A stretch of 16,358 bases of DNA from contig JAVBTI010000083.1 of the NCBI GenBank assembly GCA_031556255.1, forward strand, positions 1-16,358, in the 5' to 3' direction. This document shows positions 6,579-15,312 of the stretch, piece by piece (the stretch's first letter is position 1; each line of letters begins with the position of its first letter). The stretch comes from JAIRQX01 sp031556255. GTDB taxonomy: Bacteria > Chrysiogenota > Deferribacteres > Deferribacterales > JAISNW01. Both the position numbers and the translations under genes were made by a program. Under the pieces are notes generated by a model. The model was not told where the DNA came from. It made no database searches and worked only from the letters and a program-made list of their open reading frames with translations.

Positions 6579-8027
6579 ATGTCAGTACGCGTCCGCTTCG
6601 CGCCAAGCCCCACAGGGCACATACATGTGGGCAACGCCCGCACAGCCCTGTTTAATTATCTTTTTGCCCGCAGCAAAGGAGGCACCTTCGTCCTGCGCGT
6701 GGAGGACACCGACCTGGAACGCTCCACCGCCGCCAGCGAACAGCTCATCTACGAAGACCTCAAATGGCTCGGACTCAACTGGGACGAAGGTGACGGCATC
6801 GGCGGCGAATACGGCCCTTACCTGCAAACCAAGCGGTTCCATCTTTATAACGAGGCTACCGACAAACTTTTGAGGGAAAATAAAGCCTATTACTGCTTCT
6901 GCTCCAAAGAAGAGCTTGATGCGGAACGCGAAAAAGCGCAACAGGAAAGCCGTCCGCCTCTCTATAACGGCAAATGCCGCTGCATTTCTCCTGAAGAGGC
7001 CAAAAAACGGGTGGACGCAGGTGAAAAGGCCGCCGTGCGGTTCCGTGCGGATAAACCCACCGCACTGGTGCGTGACCTCGTTCACGGCGATGTAACCTTC
7101 CCCACCAACGCGTTCGGTGATTTTATCATCGTTCGCCCGGACGGGGTGCCGGTCTACAACTACGCCGTGGTTGTGGATGACGCGCTGATGAAGATCTCCC
7201 ACGTCATCCGGGGCGACGATCATTTGCCGAACACGCCAAAACACGTACTCCTCTTCGAAGCGCTGGGTTATGAGCCGCCTCTCTTTGCACATATACCGAT
7301 GATACTGGGCCCGGATCGCTCCAAGCTGTCGAAACGCCACGGAAACACCAGTATAGAACAGTTCCGCACACAAGGCTATTTACCAGAGGCCATGATAAAC
7401 TTCATGGCACTCCTGTCCTGGTCGGACAGCAGTGAACAGGAAATTTTCAGCATGCACGAACTGATCGAAAAGTTCTCCCTCGACCGCGTCTCATCAAGCG
7501 CAGCGGTGTTCGATTTCGACAAGCTGAAATGGATGAACGGTCTCTATATACGTGCCGCCGATATTAACGAGATTACCGCCCTCGCCGTGCCGCACCTTAT
7601 CGCGGCCGGGCAGGTAGACCCCATATTTGTCAAGGATCATAAGACACACCTGTCTAAAATAATCGCCTCCGTGCGGGATAACTTCGAAGTAGTGGGCGAC
7701 GCGCCCAGATACACCGCCGTCTATTTCAGTCCGCTGCCGGAGTTTGATGAAGAAACTCAGGAAATTCTGGCACTGCCTACCACAAGGCCTGTGCTGGAAT
7801 CCTTTTTGAAACAGCTGGACGGTAAGGAATACCTCACCGCCGAAGAGTACAAAGAACGGATAAAAGAGGTGCAGAAGGAGACGGGCGTGAAGGGCAAACC
7901 GCTCTTCATGGGCGTACGCGCGGGAGTAACAGGCCGCACGAAAGGACCGGAGCTGGACCAGTTCATCCCCCTGATGGACGCCGCTATATTGAAAGAACGG
8001 ATACAAGAGGTTTTAAGCAGAATTTAA
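6579..8027 (+). CDS. gltX: Glutamyl-tRNA synthetase
   Basis: GltX charges tRNA with glutamate in the cytosol as a class Ic synthetase. The 482-residue length is standard. The HIGH-type motif reads HVGN (16-19) within FAPSPTGHIHVGNARTALFN, and the KMSKS-type motif reads KLSKR (249-253). A zinc-binding insert is present as C106-x-C108 and C133-x-C135; E. coli GluRS has cysteine and histidine in the last pair, so an all-cysteine site is inferred here. The start ATG 6579 follows AGGAG. The stop TAA shares one base with the der start (TAATG), so the two are translationally coupled. Charging of tRNA-Gln as well (as in bacteria lacking GlnRS) cannot be excluded. Confidence 0.97.
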   Translation: MSVRVRFAPSPTGHIHVGNARTALFNYLFARSKGGTFVLRVEDTDLERSTAASEQLIYEDLKWLGLNWDEGDGIGGEYGPYLQTKRFHLYNEATDKLLRENKAYYCFCSKEELDAEREKAQQESRPPLYNGKCRCISPEEAKKRVDAGEKAAVRFRADKPTALVRDLVHGDVTFPTNAFGDFIIVRPDGVPVYNYAVVVDDALMKISHVIRGDDHLPNTPKHVLLFEALGYEPPLFAHIPMILGPDRSKLSKRHGNTSIEQFRTQGYLPEAMINFMALLSWSDSSEQEIFSMHELIEKFSLDRVSSSAAVFDFDKLKWMNGLYIRAADINEITALAVPHLIAAGQVDPIFVKDHKTHLSKIIASVRDNFEVVGDAPRYTAVYFSPLPEFDEETQEILALPTTRPVLESFLKQLDGKEYLTAEEYKERIKEVQKETGVKGKPLFMGVRAGVTGRTKGPELDQFIPLMDAAILKERIQEVLSRI

Positions 8028-9397
8028 TGTTTACAGTAGGCATAATCGGCCGTCCGAACGTCGGCAAATCGACACTTTTCAACCGCATCGCGGGGAAACG
8101 CGTAGCCATCACCGACGACAGGCCGGGGGTTACAAGAGACAGAATAGAGATCGACGCAAACTGGGCGGGCAAGCATTTCCGCATTGTGGATACCGCCGGC
8201 TTCGACCTCAAAGAAGAAATCATCAAGAAAGAGATGCAGCAGCAGGTCTATAAACTACTCGACCTCGCCGACTTCTTCATACTGATGACTGACGGCACGG
8301 AAGGCGTGCATCCTCTTGACCAGATCGTTGCAAAAATGCTTTTCGAACGTGGCAAGCCGTTCGTGGTCGCTGTAAATAAGATCGACACCGAGCACCGGGA
8401 GCTGCTTGTGCACGAATTCCACTCCATAGGCGCGGAGCACGTGATGCCGGTCAGCGCGACCCACGGGCGGGGCGTGGACGACCTCCTCGACCTCGTAACC
8501 GAAAATGCGCTTGACGAGCCGGAAACAGAGCATGAGAACGAAACGCGTATAGCCGTAATCGGTCGCCCGAACGTGGGCAAATCGAGCCTCATCAACGCCT
8601 GGCTCGGGGAGGAACGGGTCATCGTGACCCCTATCGCGGGAACCACGCGGGACAGCATCGACACGCGTTTTGAACTGGACGGAGAAAAGTACCTACTTAT
8701 CGACACGGCGGGAATACGCAAAAAATCAGTGATGTTCAAAGACCCGGTGGAGAAAATAGGCTATTACCGCAGCATGGACGCCATAGAGCGATGCCATGTA
8801 GCCGTGGCCGTGATTGATGGCCCAGACGGGTTCAACGAACGTGATATAAAGGTGATTGCAGACGCATGGGAGGCGGGCAAACCCGTCATTCTTGCCCTGA
8901 ATAAATGGGACCTGGTGGAGAAAGACGCGGGCACAGCCAAACTTTACAAAAGGCAGGTGGAGGAAAAACTCCAGTTCCTGAGCAACCCGCCGCTGATATT
9001 CATATCCGCCGCCACGGGAAAGAACGTGTTCAAGATATTCGACGCGACAAAGGCGCTGATGGCGGAATACAGGAAGCGCATACCGACGGCTAAGGTGAAT
9101 GAAGTGCTGGAAATCGCGCTGGAGCGCCACCAGCCCCCTGCGGTACATAACAGAAGGCTGAAATTTTATTATATGACCCAGGTGGGAATAATGCCGCCAC
9201 AGTTTGTAACCTTCGTGAATTACCCGGAGGCGGTACACTTCTCGTACCAGCGATTCATTGTGAATATTATAAGGGAGAGTTTCGGGTTTGACGGAGTACC
9301 GGTAAAGCTTTTCATCAGGCGGCGAAAGAACAAGGACGAAGCGGAAGTCGCGGCGAAAGACAAGAAAACGAAAAAACCTTCGTCATTCCGCTCTTAA
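8027..9397 (+). CDS. der: Ribosome biogenesis GTPase Der (EngA)
   Basis: Der is a tandem GTPase needed for maturation of the 50S ribosomal subunit. The 456-residue protein has two G domains. The first has GRPNVGKST (8-16), a DTAG motif and NKID (117-120). The second has GRPNVGKSS (from 179), DTAGIRKKS and NKWD (292-295). A KH-like C-terminal domain follows, then a basic tail. The start ATG overlaps the gltX stop by one base. The end is odd: the last six residues, PSSFRS, and the TAA are encoded by the beginning of a palindromic repeat (9381 on), so the native C-terminus seems to have been replaced or extended. The core domains are intact and function is expected. Confidence 0.97.
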   Translation: MFTVGIIGRPNVGKSTLFNRIAGKRVAITDDRPGVTRDRIEIDANWAGKHFRIVDTAGFDLKEEIIKKEMQQQVYKLLDLADFFILMTDGTEGVHPLDQIVAKMLFERGKPFVVAVNKIDTEHRELLVHEFHSIGAEHVMPVSATHGRGVDDLLDLVTENALDEPETEHENETRIAVIGRPNVGKSSLINAWLGEERVIVTPIAGTTRDSIDTRFELDGEKYLLIDTAGIRKKSVMFKDPVEKIGYYRSMDAIERCHVAVAVIDGPDGFNERDIKVIADAWEAGKPVILALNKWDLVEKDAGTAKLYKRQVEEKLQFLSNPPLIFISAATGKNVFKIFDATKALMAEYRKRIPTAKVNEVLEIALERHQPPAVHNRRLKFYYMTQVGIMPPQFVTFVNYPEAVHFSYQRFIVNIIRESFGFDGVPVKLFIRRRKNKDEAEVAAKDKKTKKPSSFRS

Positions 9398-9463
9398 GCC
9401 GGAATCCAGGATGAAACGGACTGTATCTGCGGTACTCTCCGTATTTCTACACCCGGAATGACG
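9381..9463. repeat. REP-like element overlapping the der 3' end
   Basis: CGTCATTCCG (9381-9390) is exactly inverted as CGGAATGACG (9454-9463), giving an 83-bp element. An inner hairpin pairs ATTCCG (9385-9390) with CGGAAT (9400-9405). CCGGAATCCAGGAT (9399-9412) is identical to 6405-6418. The der stop codon (9395-9397) lies in the loop of the inner hairpin. Both this element and the one after purC are preceded by AAAAAACCTT. Confidence 0.7.
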
Positions 9464-9495
9464 GAAAAATAGAATAGTAAAAGGAGTACACGTAA

Positions 9496-10794
9496 ATGCG
9501 ATTTGACTTTGCCAAAGCCGGCAGCGGGCTTACATATGAGATCCGCAACATCGTGCAGATAGGGCTCCGCCTTCAGAGCTACGGTGTTGAGATCAGTTGG
9601 GAGAACATCGGCGACCCCGTCGCCAAAGGGGAAAAGATCCCCCTCTGGATGAAGGAAACCCTGAAAAAAGTGCTGGACGACGATATGAGCTACGCCTACT
9701 CCCCTACCAAGGGAGTGGACGCCACCCGCGACTATATTGCCGCGCAAAACAACGCCCGGGGCGGAGCGCAGATATCCAGGGAAGATATCATCTTTTTCAA
9801 CGGTCTGGGCGATGCCGTGGCACGCACATATGCTTCCATGCAGGTGGACGGCCGGGTCATCCTGCCTGAGCCCACTTATTCCACACACTTCATGGCCGAA
9901 GTATTGCATGCGTCCTTTCCTCCCAACACTTTCCGCCTCGATCCGGCGAATGGATGGGAGCCCGACCTGGCCGAGCTGGAACGCAAAGTGCGCCATGCCA
10001 ACAGCATCGTGGGCATCATGCTTGTCAATCCGGACAACCCCACCGGCTATGTCTACCCCGACCACACGCTGCGTGAAATAGTACGAATTGCAAAGGAAAA
10101 TGACCTCTTCCTAATGTTCGACGAAATCTACCACAACATTATATACAACGGCAAATCCACCCCCCTTCTGGCCGATATCATCGGCGATGTGCCGGGGATC
10201 AGCATGAAATCGCTCTCGAAAGAGATCCCCTGGCCGGGCGGCCGCTGTGGCTGGATGGAGATCTACAACGCCGGGAAAGACGCCGCTTTCGACCGATTCA
10301 TAACCGCCATATACCAACAGAAAATGGCGGAGGTCTGTTCCGCGACATTTCCTCAGGCCGCTCTGCCACTGCTCCTCGAACACCCGGAATTCCCCAGCTA
10401 CCTTGAAGAACGGGTGCGCCATTATGAGAAACTCTCCCGCATCGCAGCGGATGAACTTGTGAAGTCGCCATACCTTTATGTAAACCGCACTGACGGCGCG
10501 TTCTACATGACCGTAGCCTTCAAAGACGGGGTGTTGAACCATACCCAGACACTGCCTGTTAAAGAGCCCGCTATGAAAGAGTATGTGGAAAGTATGCTCT
10601 CGGATAAGTCCGAACTGGACAAACGGTTCACCTACTATCTGCTCGCCTCCACCGGGATATGCGTGGTCCCGCTGACCTCCTTTTTCGCTCCCATCAACGG
10701 ATTTCGCATGACACTGCTGGAGAAGAACGAGAAAAAATTTATGGATGTGGTGCAGAGAATCCGCGCAGCCATCGATAAATACGTAGAATCGTAG
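9496..10794 (+). CDS. Pyridoxal-phosphate-dependent class I/II aminotransferase
   Basis: The protein should transfer amino groups between an amino acid and a 2-oxo acid in the cytosol. The 432 residues show fold-type I features: NPDNPTG (178-184), D209 and Y212 in FDEIYHN, Schiff-base lysine K242 in SLSKEIPWPGGRCGW, R250 eight residues on (equivalent to R266 of aspartate aminotransferase), and substrate-carboxylate arginine R404 in NGFRMTL. It is longer than the usual 390-400 because of a charged helical segment at about 344-386 before the VVPLTSFF strand. The start ATG follows AAAGGAG. Substrate (alanine, aspartate, aromatic or other) cannot be read from the sequence. It ends the housekeeping run, with a terminator 93 bp downstream. 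Confidence 0.9.
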   Translation: MRFDFAKAGSGLTYEIRNIVQIGLRLQSYGVEISWENIGDPVAKGEKIPLWMKETLKKVLDDDMSYAYSPTKGVDATRDYIAAQNNARGGAQISREDIIFFNGLGDAVARTYASMQVDGRVILPEPTYSTHFMAEVLHASFPPNTFRLDPANGWEPDLAELERKVRHANSIVGIMLVNPDNPTGYVYPDHTLREIVRIAKENDLFLMFDEIYHNIIYNGKSTPLLADIIGDVPGISMKSLSKEIPWPGGRCGWMEIYNAGKDAAFDRFITAIYQQKMAEVCSATFPQAALPLLLEHPEFPSYLEERVRHYEKLSRIAADELVKSPYLYVNRTDGAFYMTVAFKDGVLNHTQTLPVKEPAMKEYVESMLSDKSELDKRFTYYLLASTGICVVPLTSFFAPINGFRMTLLEKNEKKFMDVVQRIRAAIDKYVES

Positions 10795-10887
10795 GATAAA
10801 AGGCAGGACCAGCTCGACGCCTAATGCAGGCGCCTCCGCATACTGACAACATGACACCCACATAATGTATATAAAACAAAAAACATT

Positions 10888-10925
10888 CAGTCACCCCTAC
10901 TCAATACCGGGGTGACTGCGTTTTT
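10888..10925 (+). terminator. Intrinsic terminator after the aminotransferase gene
   Basis: A perfect 10-bp stem, CAGTCACCCC (10888-10897) and GGGGTGACTG (10909-10918), with an 11-base loop, is followed by CG and TTTTT. An A-rich run on the left side could also serve minus-strand transcripts, although none is seen. Confidence 0.9.
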
Positions 10926-10976
10926 CAGAACAGCCCCTCCTGTTACCCATGCCCCCCTGTCTTTCTACGCATTCGA

Positions 10977-11005
10977 TTGACACCCACTTTTTTCCTCTGT
11001 AAAGT
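10977..11005 (+). promoter_or_regulatory. Candidate promoter for the PKD/GLUG lipoprotein gene
   Basis: A perfect TTGACA (10977-10982) is followed after 17 bp by TAAAGT (11000-11005, four of six). The start would be near 11012, with a leader of about 38 nt containing GGAGGG. It sits just past the terminator at 10888-10925, so the downstream gene is a separate transcription unit. Confidence 0.5.
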
Positions 11006-11049
11006 ATATGCTATAGGCTTTTTTACAATAATCTGACGGAGGGTTGGAT

Positions 11050-14000
11050 ATGCGTAATTCACTTATTGGCATCATCACATTGGCTTCTATTTTACTTTTC
11101 ACGGCCTGCGGCGGAGGCGGCGGGGGTGGTGGGGGCGGAGGCAACCCTCCCGGCAGTTCCCTGTCCGTGGATTTTACCGCAAATGTTGATGACACAACAA
11201 GAACCGCCACCTTCACTCCGTCGGTCACCGGCGGCGCGGCAACATCGTATCTGTGGGATTTCGGCGACGGCAGCGGCAGTACCCAGGCCAGCCCCAGCCA
11301 CACATACGCCGCCACCGGCCAGTATAACGTCACCCTCATAGTCAGCGGCGCGAACAGCGCCACGGGCACCAAAACCAAAAGCGTCACCATAAGCCCGCCC
11401 CCCATATCTGTTGATTTCAACGCAAGCGTCAACAACAGCACAAAATCAGTGGCTTTTACCGCCCAGACGATCAGCGGCAGTCCCACTTCGTGGTCCTGGG
11501 ATTTCGGCGACGGGCAGACCGGCAGTACCCAGGCCAGCCCCAGTCACACATACGCCGCCACCGGCACTTACACCGTGACACTGACAGCCACCGGCTCTGG
11601 CGGAACCGTCACTAAAACCAAACAGATTACAATATCCGCGAACACCGCGCTGTCGGTGGATTTCACCTTCACAGTAGACGACGCCACAAAAACAGTGCAG
11701 TTCAACACCACCGTAACCGACGGCAGCAACCCCTCCTTCGTATGGAATTTCGGCGACGGGCAGACCGGCAGTATCCAGGCCAGCCCCAGTCACACATACG
11801 CCGCCGCCGGCACTTACACCGTCAAGGTCACCGTGACCTCCGGCGGGGACACAGCCACCAAAACAAAAAGCGTCACCGTAAACACCATTGCCGTCCCGCC
11901 CACGGCCAACTTTAACTTCTCTGCGAGCGGGCTGACGGCGAATTTTACAGATACTTCCACGGCGGGAACCAGCCCTGTCGCTTCCCGTGCCTGGACTTTC
12001 GGCGACGGGCAGAGCGGCACGGGCGCAAGCACCAGCCACACATACACGGCGGCGGGCACGTACTCCGTAAAACTCACAGTGACGGACTCCGCCGGTACAT
12101 CCGCCAGCATAACCAAACAAGTAACGGTGCAGAGCGGGCAGCAGGGGAGCACTTTCACCGCGACACCGGATAAAACCAGTGTGAAAGTTTCATCCATGAT
12201 CATGGATTCCGCTGGCACAAAGAGCTCTACGGTGGTTACTTTCACCACCACCCCGGCCATTACGGCGGACAGCATAACGCTTCCCGCCTCGTCCACATTC
12301 AGCGGCACCGCTCAGGGAAATACCCTTTTCATAAGCACAAAACCTAACAGCGTGGCTGAAAACAATGTCACCGTGACCCTCAAAAAGAGCGGCTACGCCG
12401 ACGCCACGGCCACAATCAGCATAACCCCCACTGCGGGAGAGGCGGATTCGCCGTATCCGATAAGTACTGCGGCGGAGTTCAGCGCTATCCGGCATAACCT
12501 GTACGCACACTTCATTCTGACCGAAGATGTTGACCTCTCCGGTAACTGGACGCCGATAGGCAGCGGCATTTCGCCGTTCACCGGCGGGCTGGACGGCGAC
12601 GGCCACTCAATAAACGGCCTGTCCGTGGTCTCCATTTCCAACGGCAATCCAGCCGGCCTTTTTGCCAGCATGACCGGGGCTAAAATAAAAAATCTCATAG
12701 TCAGCGGCGGTTTGATCAACACTTACGAAAGCGCCGGGATGCTGTCCCAGTATATAAACGGCGGCACCCTTGAAAATGTGATAATTATGGGCGGCTCCGT
12801 GAAGTGCACAGGCTCCAATTGCATTGCCGGGGGCCTGGCGGCCAGGACTTCCGGCACGGTAATGTCGGACATATACTCTTCCGCCAGCGTCACCGCGACA
12901 TTCACCGGCTCAAGCATTAACGCAATGATAGCCGGGGGGATAGCCGGCCAGATGCATGGCGGCACAGCCACCCGGGTGACCTCAACAGGCAGCGTCACTT
13001 CCGAAAAATACGCCGGCGGCATAGCCGGGGAACTGGGCTGGGCAGCCGCGGCCTCTATAAGCAAATGCTCCGTAAAAGGTACTGTCACCGCCACCTGGTC
13101 CAGCAGTGACGCCGGGGGCGTGGCCGGCAGGATAATCGGAAAAGACAACAGCAATTTGTCCAAAATCAGCGAATGCTATGTCTCAGGGAACGTTTCCGGC
13201 GGCAGGAACACAGGCGGCATCGCGGGCTATGCGGAGCAGGCTGATATACGCGACAGCTACGCCGCCGGCAATGTGAGCGGAACGGCAAGCACGGCCGACG
13301 CTTCCGGCGCGGGGGGCCTCGTGGGATACCTCAACATGAACTCCGTCCTGGAAAACAGCTATTTCGGCAGAAACACCGTCTATTCATACTATTCTTCCGG
13401 CATAGTGGGGAAAAGCGCCAATGACGCGGTCATAAAGAACAATGTCACCTTGTACACCTCTCTCAGCAGTCTGCTGGGGCCGAGATACAGCGTGCTGGCA
13501 AACGGTGTTGACACCACCCTGAGTAACAATTATTCCGCCAACACCACTGACAATCTGCTGAACGGCAGGGACGGCAAGGGAAACGACATTTCCACCTATA
13601 CAAACCAGGATTTCTATACACAAAACCTGCCCACCTGGAATTTCAGCACCATATGGGAAATGGGAGGCAATGGATACCCGGCTCTCCAGTGGGTCAATGA
13701 TGCAGCGGCAGCGCACATCTCATATACAACAAACGGCAGGTCGATCACTTTCACCCCCACGGTTACAGGGGGTATTCCATTGTCGTATTTCTGGGATTTC
13801 GGCGACGGAGCCACCAGCACCGAGCGAAACCCCACACACATCTACACCGCGGACGGCACATATGATGCGGAACTCTCCGTTACCCTGACCGGCGGGGCCG
13901 TGACTGCGGCTTTCAAGGTGGACGCGTTTGCAGGCACACTGCAGCCGCTCAATGTAACAGCGGATAGCACGGATATCACCCTCTACCTTGACTTTGTGGA

Positions 14001-15201
14001 CGGCGCCGGCATAAAACTGCACAATGACACAACAGTCAGCCTCAATGTCTCGCCTGTGGTGCCTGTGCGTCTCGAAACCCCGGCAAATGCGAAGCTTATA
14101 TATACACTCAACGGAACAGCGCTGAAAATAACCGCAGGGGACACGGGGGTGCCGGAAAACGTCACGCTGACCTTCCGGGCGCTGGGCTATACGCCAAAAA
14201 CTGTCACCCTGAACGTTACCGTTCTGGACGGCACCCCGGCAAGCCCATACCCCCTGGCCACCCAGGCGGATCTGGAACTTGTGCGATATAATCTCAGTTC
14301 CAGCTTCTACCTGACTCAAAACATAAGCCTCACCGGGCAATGGACACCGGTAGGCAACGATGTCACACCATACATGGGTACCTTTGACGGCCGGGATAAA
14401 ACAATAGGCGCCTTGTCGGTAAACACAGCCGGCAGGTATGCGGGATTGTTCGGCTATATTAAAAACGCAGCGGTGAAAAACCTGACCGTAACAGGCGGCA
14501 CCGTCACATCGACGGGGAACAACGGCTTCGCCGGAGGACTGGTGGGTTATGCGGACGGCTCCGACATGGAGAAGATAGTTGTGACCTCGGTTACGGTGAA
14601 CTGCGCCACCGGGAACTGTTACGCCGGGGGTGTGGCGGGGTATATAATAAACCTTGCCCGGATACTTAAAAGCCATACCAATGCCGGAGTATCGGCCACT
14701 TACTTCGCAGGCGGGCTGGTGGGGGGCGCCGAAGATGATGCGGTGATATCTGACAGCTACACCAACGGGGATGTCAGCAGCGGCTTTCTGGCCGGGGGAA
14801 TAGCAGGTTATCTGGGCAACAGCGCCCAGGCGAATAATTGCTACGCCACCGGGGCGGTGGATGCTACAGGGGCAATCGGTGCCGACGCATTCTCAGGTGG
14901 TCTTGCCGGGGCGGTGGAGAACAACGCCGCTCTTAAATATTCGGCAGCGCTGAACTCCAATATCACCGGGAGCAAGTATTCGGCACCGGTGGCGGCAAAC
15001 CGCTATCAGGCCTTTCTCACACACAACTATACGGACTTTCCGGGTTTCAACGAAATTGACGGCGAAATGGGTAAAAGCGAAACTACTGAATCATTCCAGA
15101 GCCAGGCATTTTACACGGCCAATCTGCCGGGGTGGGATTTTACAAATGTATGGCAAATGCCTGCTGCGGCTGACCAGTACAGGTTTCCGTATTTGAGATA
15201 G
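11050..15201 (+). CDS. Large surface lipoprotein with PKD domains and duplicated GLUG-repeat modules
   Basis: The 1383-residue protein is predicted to be exported and lipid-anchored: MRNSLIGIIT, a hydrophobic core, then FTAC with lipid cysteine C20, followed by 11 consecutive glycines. Four PKD-type domains follow to about residue 360, each with a WDFGDG-like core and a later SHTY (DFGDG at 70-74 and 151-155, NFGDG 233-237, TFGDG 317-321). Next come an Ig-like domain (about 365-460) and GLUG-like repeats with GGIAG/GGLVG (about 468-890). A fifth PKD (FGDG at 917-920), a second Ig-like domain and a second GLUG block (about 1065-1383) repeat the plan. Such domains usually mediate adhesion or glycan binding; no enzyme motif is seen. 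GGAGGG precedes ATG 11050. It is monocistronic as far as visible. Confidence 0.85.
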   Translation: MRNSLIGIITLASILLFTACGGGGGGGGGGGNPPGSSLSVDFTANVDDTTRTATFTPSVTGGAATSYLWDFGDGSGSTQASPSHTYAATGQYNVTLIVSGANSATGTKTKSVTISPPPISVDFNASVNNSTKSVAFTAQTISGSPTSWSWDFGDGQTGSTQASPSHTYAATGTYTVTLTATGSGGTVTKTKQITISANTALSVDFTFTVDDATKTVQFNTTVTDGSNPSFVWNFGDGQTGSIQASPSHTYAAAGTYTVKVTVTSGGDTATKTKSVTVNTIAVPPTANFNFSASGLTANFTDTSTAGTSPVASRAWTFGDGQSGTGASTSHTYTAAGTYSVKLTVTDSAGTSASITKQVTVQSGQQGSTFTATPDKTSVKVSSMIMDSAGTKSSTVVTFTTTPAITADSITLPASSTFSGTAQGNTLFISTKPNSVAENNVTVTLKKSGYADATATISITPTAGEADSPYPISTAAEFSAIRHNLYAHFILTEDVDLSGNWTPIGSGISPFTGGLDGDGHSINGLSVVSISNGNPAGLFASMTGAKIKNLIVSGGLINTYESAGMLSQYINGGTLENVIIMGGSVKCTGSNCIAGGLAARTSGTVMSDIYSSASVTATFTGSSINAMIAGGIAGQMHGGTATRVTSTGSVTSEKYAGGIAGELGWAAAASISKCSVKGTVTATWSSSDAGGVAGRIIGKDNSNLSKISECYVSGNVSGGRNTGGIAGYAEQADIRDSYAAGNVSGTASTADASGAGGLVGYLNMNSVLENSYFGRNTVYSYYSSGIVGKSANDAVIKNNVTLYTSLSSLLGPRYSVLANGVDTTLSNNYSANTTDNLLNGRDGKGNDISTYTNQDFYTQNLPTWNFSTIWEMGGNGYPALQWVNDAAAAHISYTTNGRSITFTPTVTGGIPLSYFWDFGDGATSTERNPTHIYTADGTYDAELSVTLTGGAVTAAFKVDAFAGTLQPLNVTADSTDITLYLDFVDGAGIKLHNDTTVSLNVSPVVPVRLETPANAKLIYTLNGTALKITAGDTGVPENVTLTFRALGYTPKTVTLNVTVLDGTPASPYPLATQADLELVRYNLSSSFYLTQNISLTGQWTPVGNDVTPYMGTFDGRDKTIGALSVNTAGRYAGLFGYIKNAAVKNLTVTGGTVTSTGNNGFAGGLVGYADGSDMEKIVVTSVTVNCATGNCYAGGVAGYIINLARILKSHTNAGVSATYFAGGLVGGAEDDAVISDSYTNGDVSSGFLAGGIAGYLGNSAQANNCYATGAVDATGAIGADAFSGGLAGAVENNAALKYSAALNSNITGSKYSAPVAANRYQAFLTHNYTDFPGFNEIDGEMGKSETTESFQSQAFYTANLPGWDFTNVWQMPAAADQYRFPYLR
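11258..11822 (+). repeat. Near-identical PKD-encoding nucleotide repeats
   Basis: Three copies lie in tandem within the lipoprotein gene, at 11258, 11501 and 11747 (spacing 243 and 246 bp, in frame). Copies 2 and 3 (11501-11576 and 11747-11822) differ by two bases over 76. Copy 1 is a shorter and more diverged match. A fourth PKD core near 11999 is clearly more diverged. Confidence 0.85.
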
Positions 15202-15259
15202 ATAAGGTTATGATCCCCGGGACAAAAGCAATGAGAATAAAAAAGCTAAGGAAAATATA

Positions 15260-15288
15260 TTGCAATAAGCCGACACTTGGTCTTTAAT
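15260..15288 (+). promoter_or_regulatory. Candidate promoter before the TauE fragment
   Basis: TTGCAA (15260-15265), a 17-bp spacer and TTTAAT (15283-15288, five of six) would start transcription near 15295, only about 18 nt from the ATG at 15313. No ribosome site is visible there. Confidence 0.35.
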
Positions 15289-15312
15289 TGATAAAAAACC
15301 GGACGCATATAT

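Noticed and set aside
6582..7373. Long minus-strand open frame (263 codons) opposite gltX
   Set aside because: It is the antisense of a complete, motif-rich gltX, is rich in F, H and V as expected of a shadow, and has no ribosome site.
11258..12080. Regularly spaced repeats that might suggest a CRISPR-like array
   Set aside because: Spacing is 243-246 bp, in frame, and encodes PKD domains; repeat and spacer sizes do not fit CRISPR.
11446..12120. Minus-strand frame with repeated segments (GLPVAEIP) opposite the PKD array
   Set aside because: The repeats are simply the antisense of the tandem PKD repeats.
13720..14676. Minus-strand open frame of 318 codons within the lipoprotein gene
   Set aside because: Its sequence reads as the shadow of GC-rich PKD/GLUG codons, with a cysteine-rich composition, no domain and no start signal. 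The plus strand is clearly coding.
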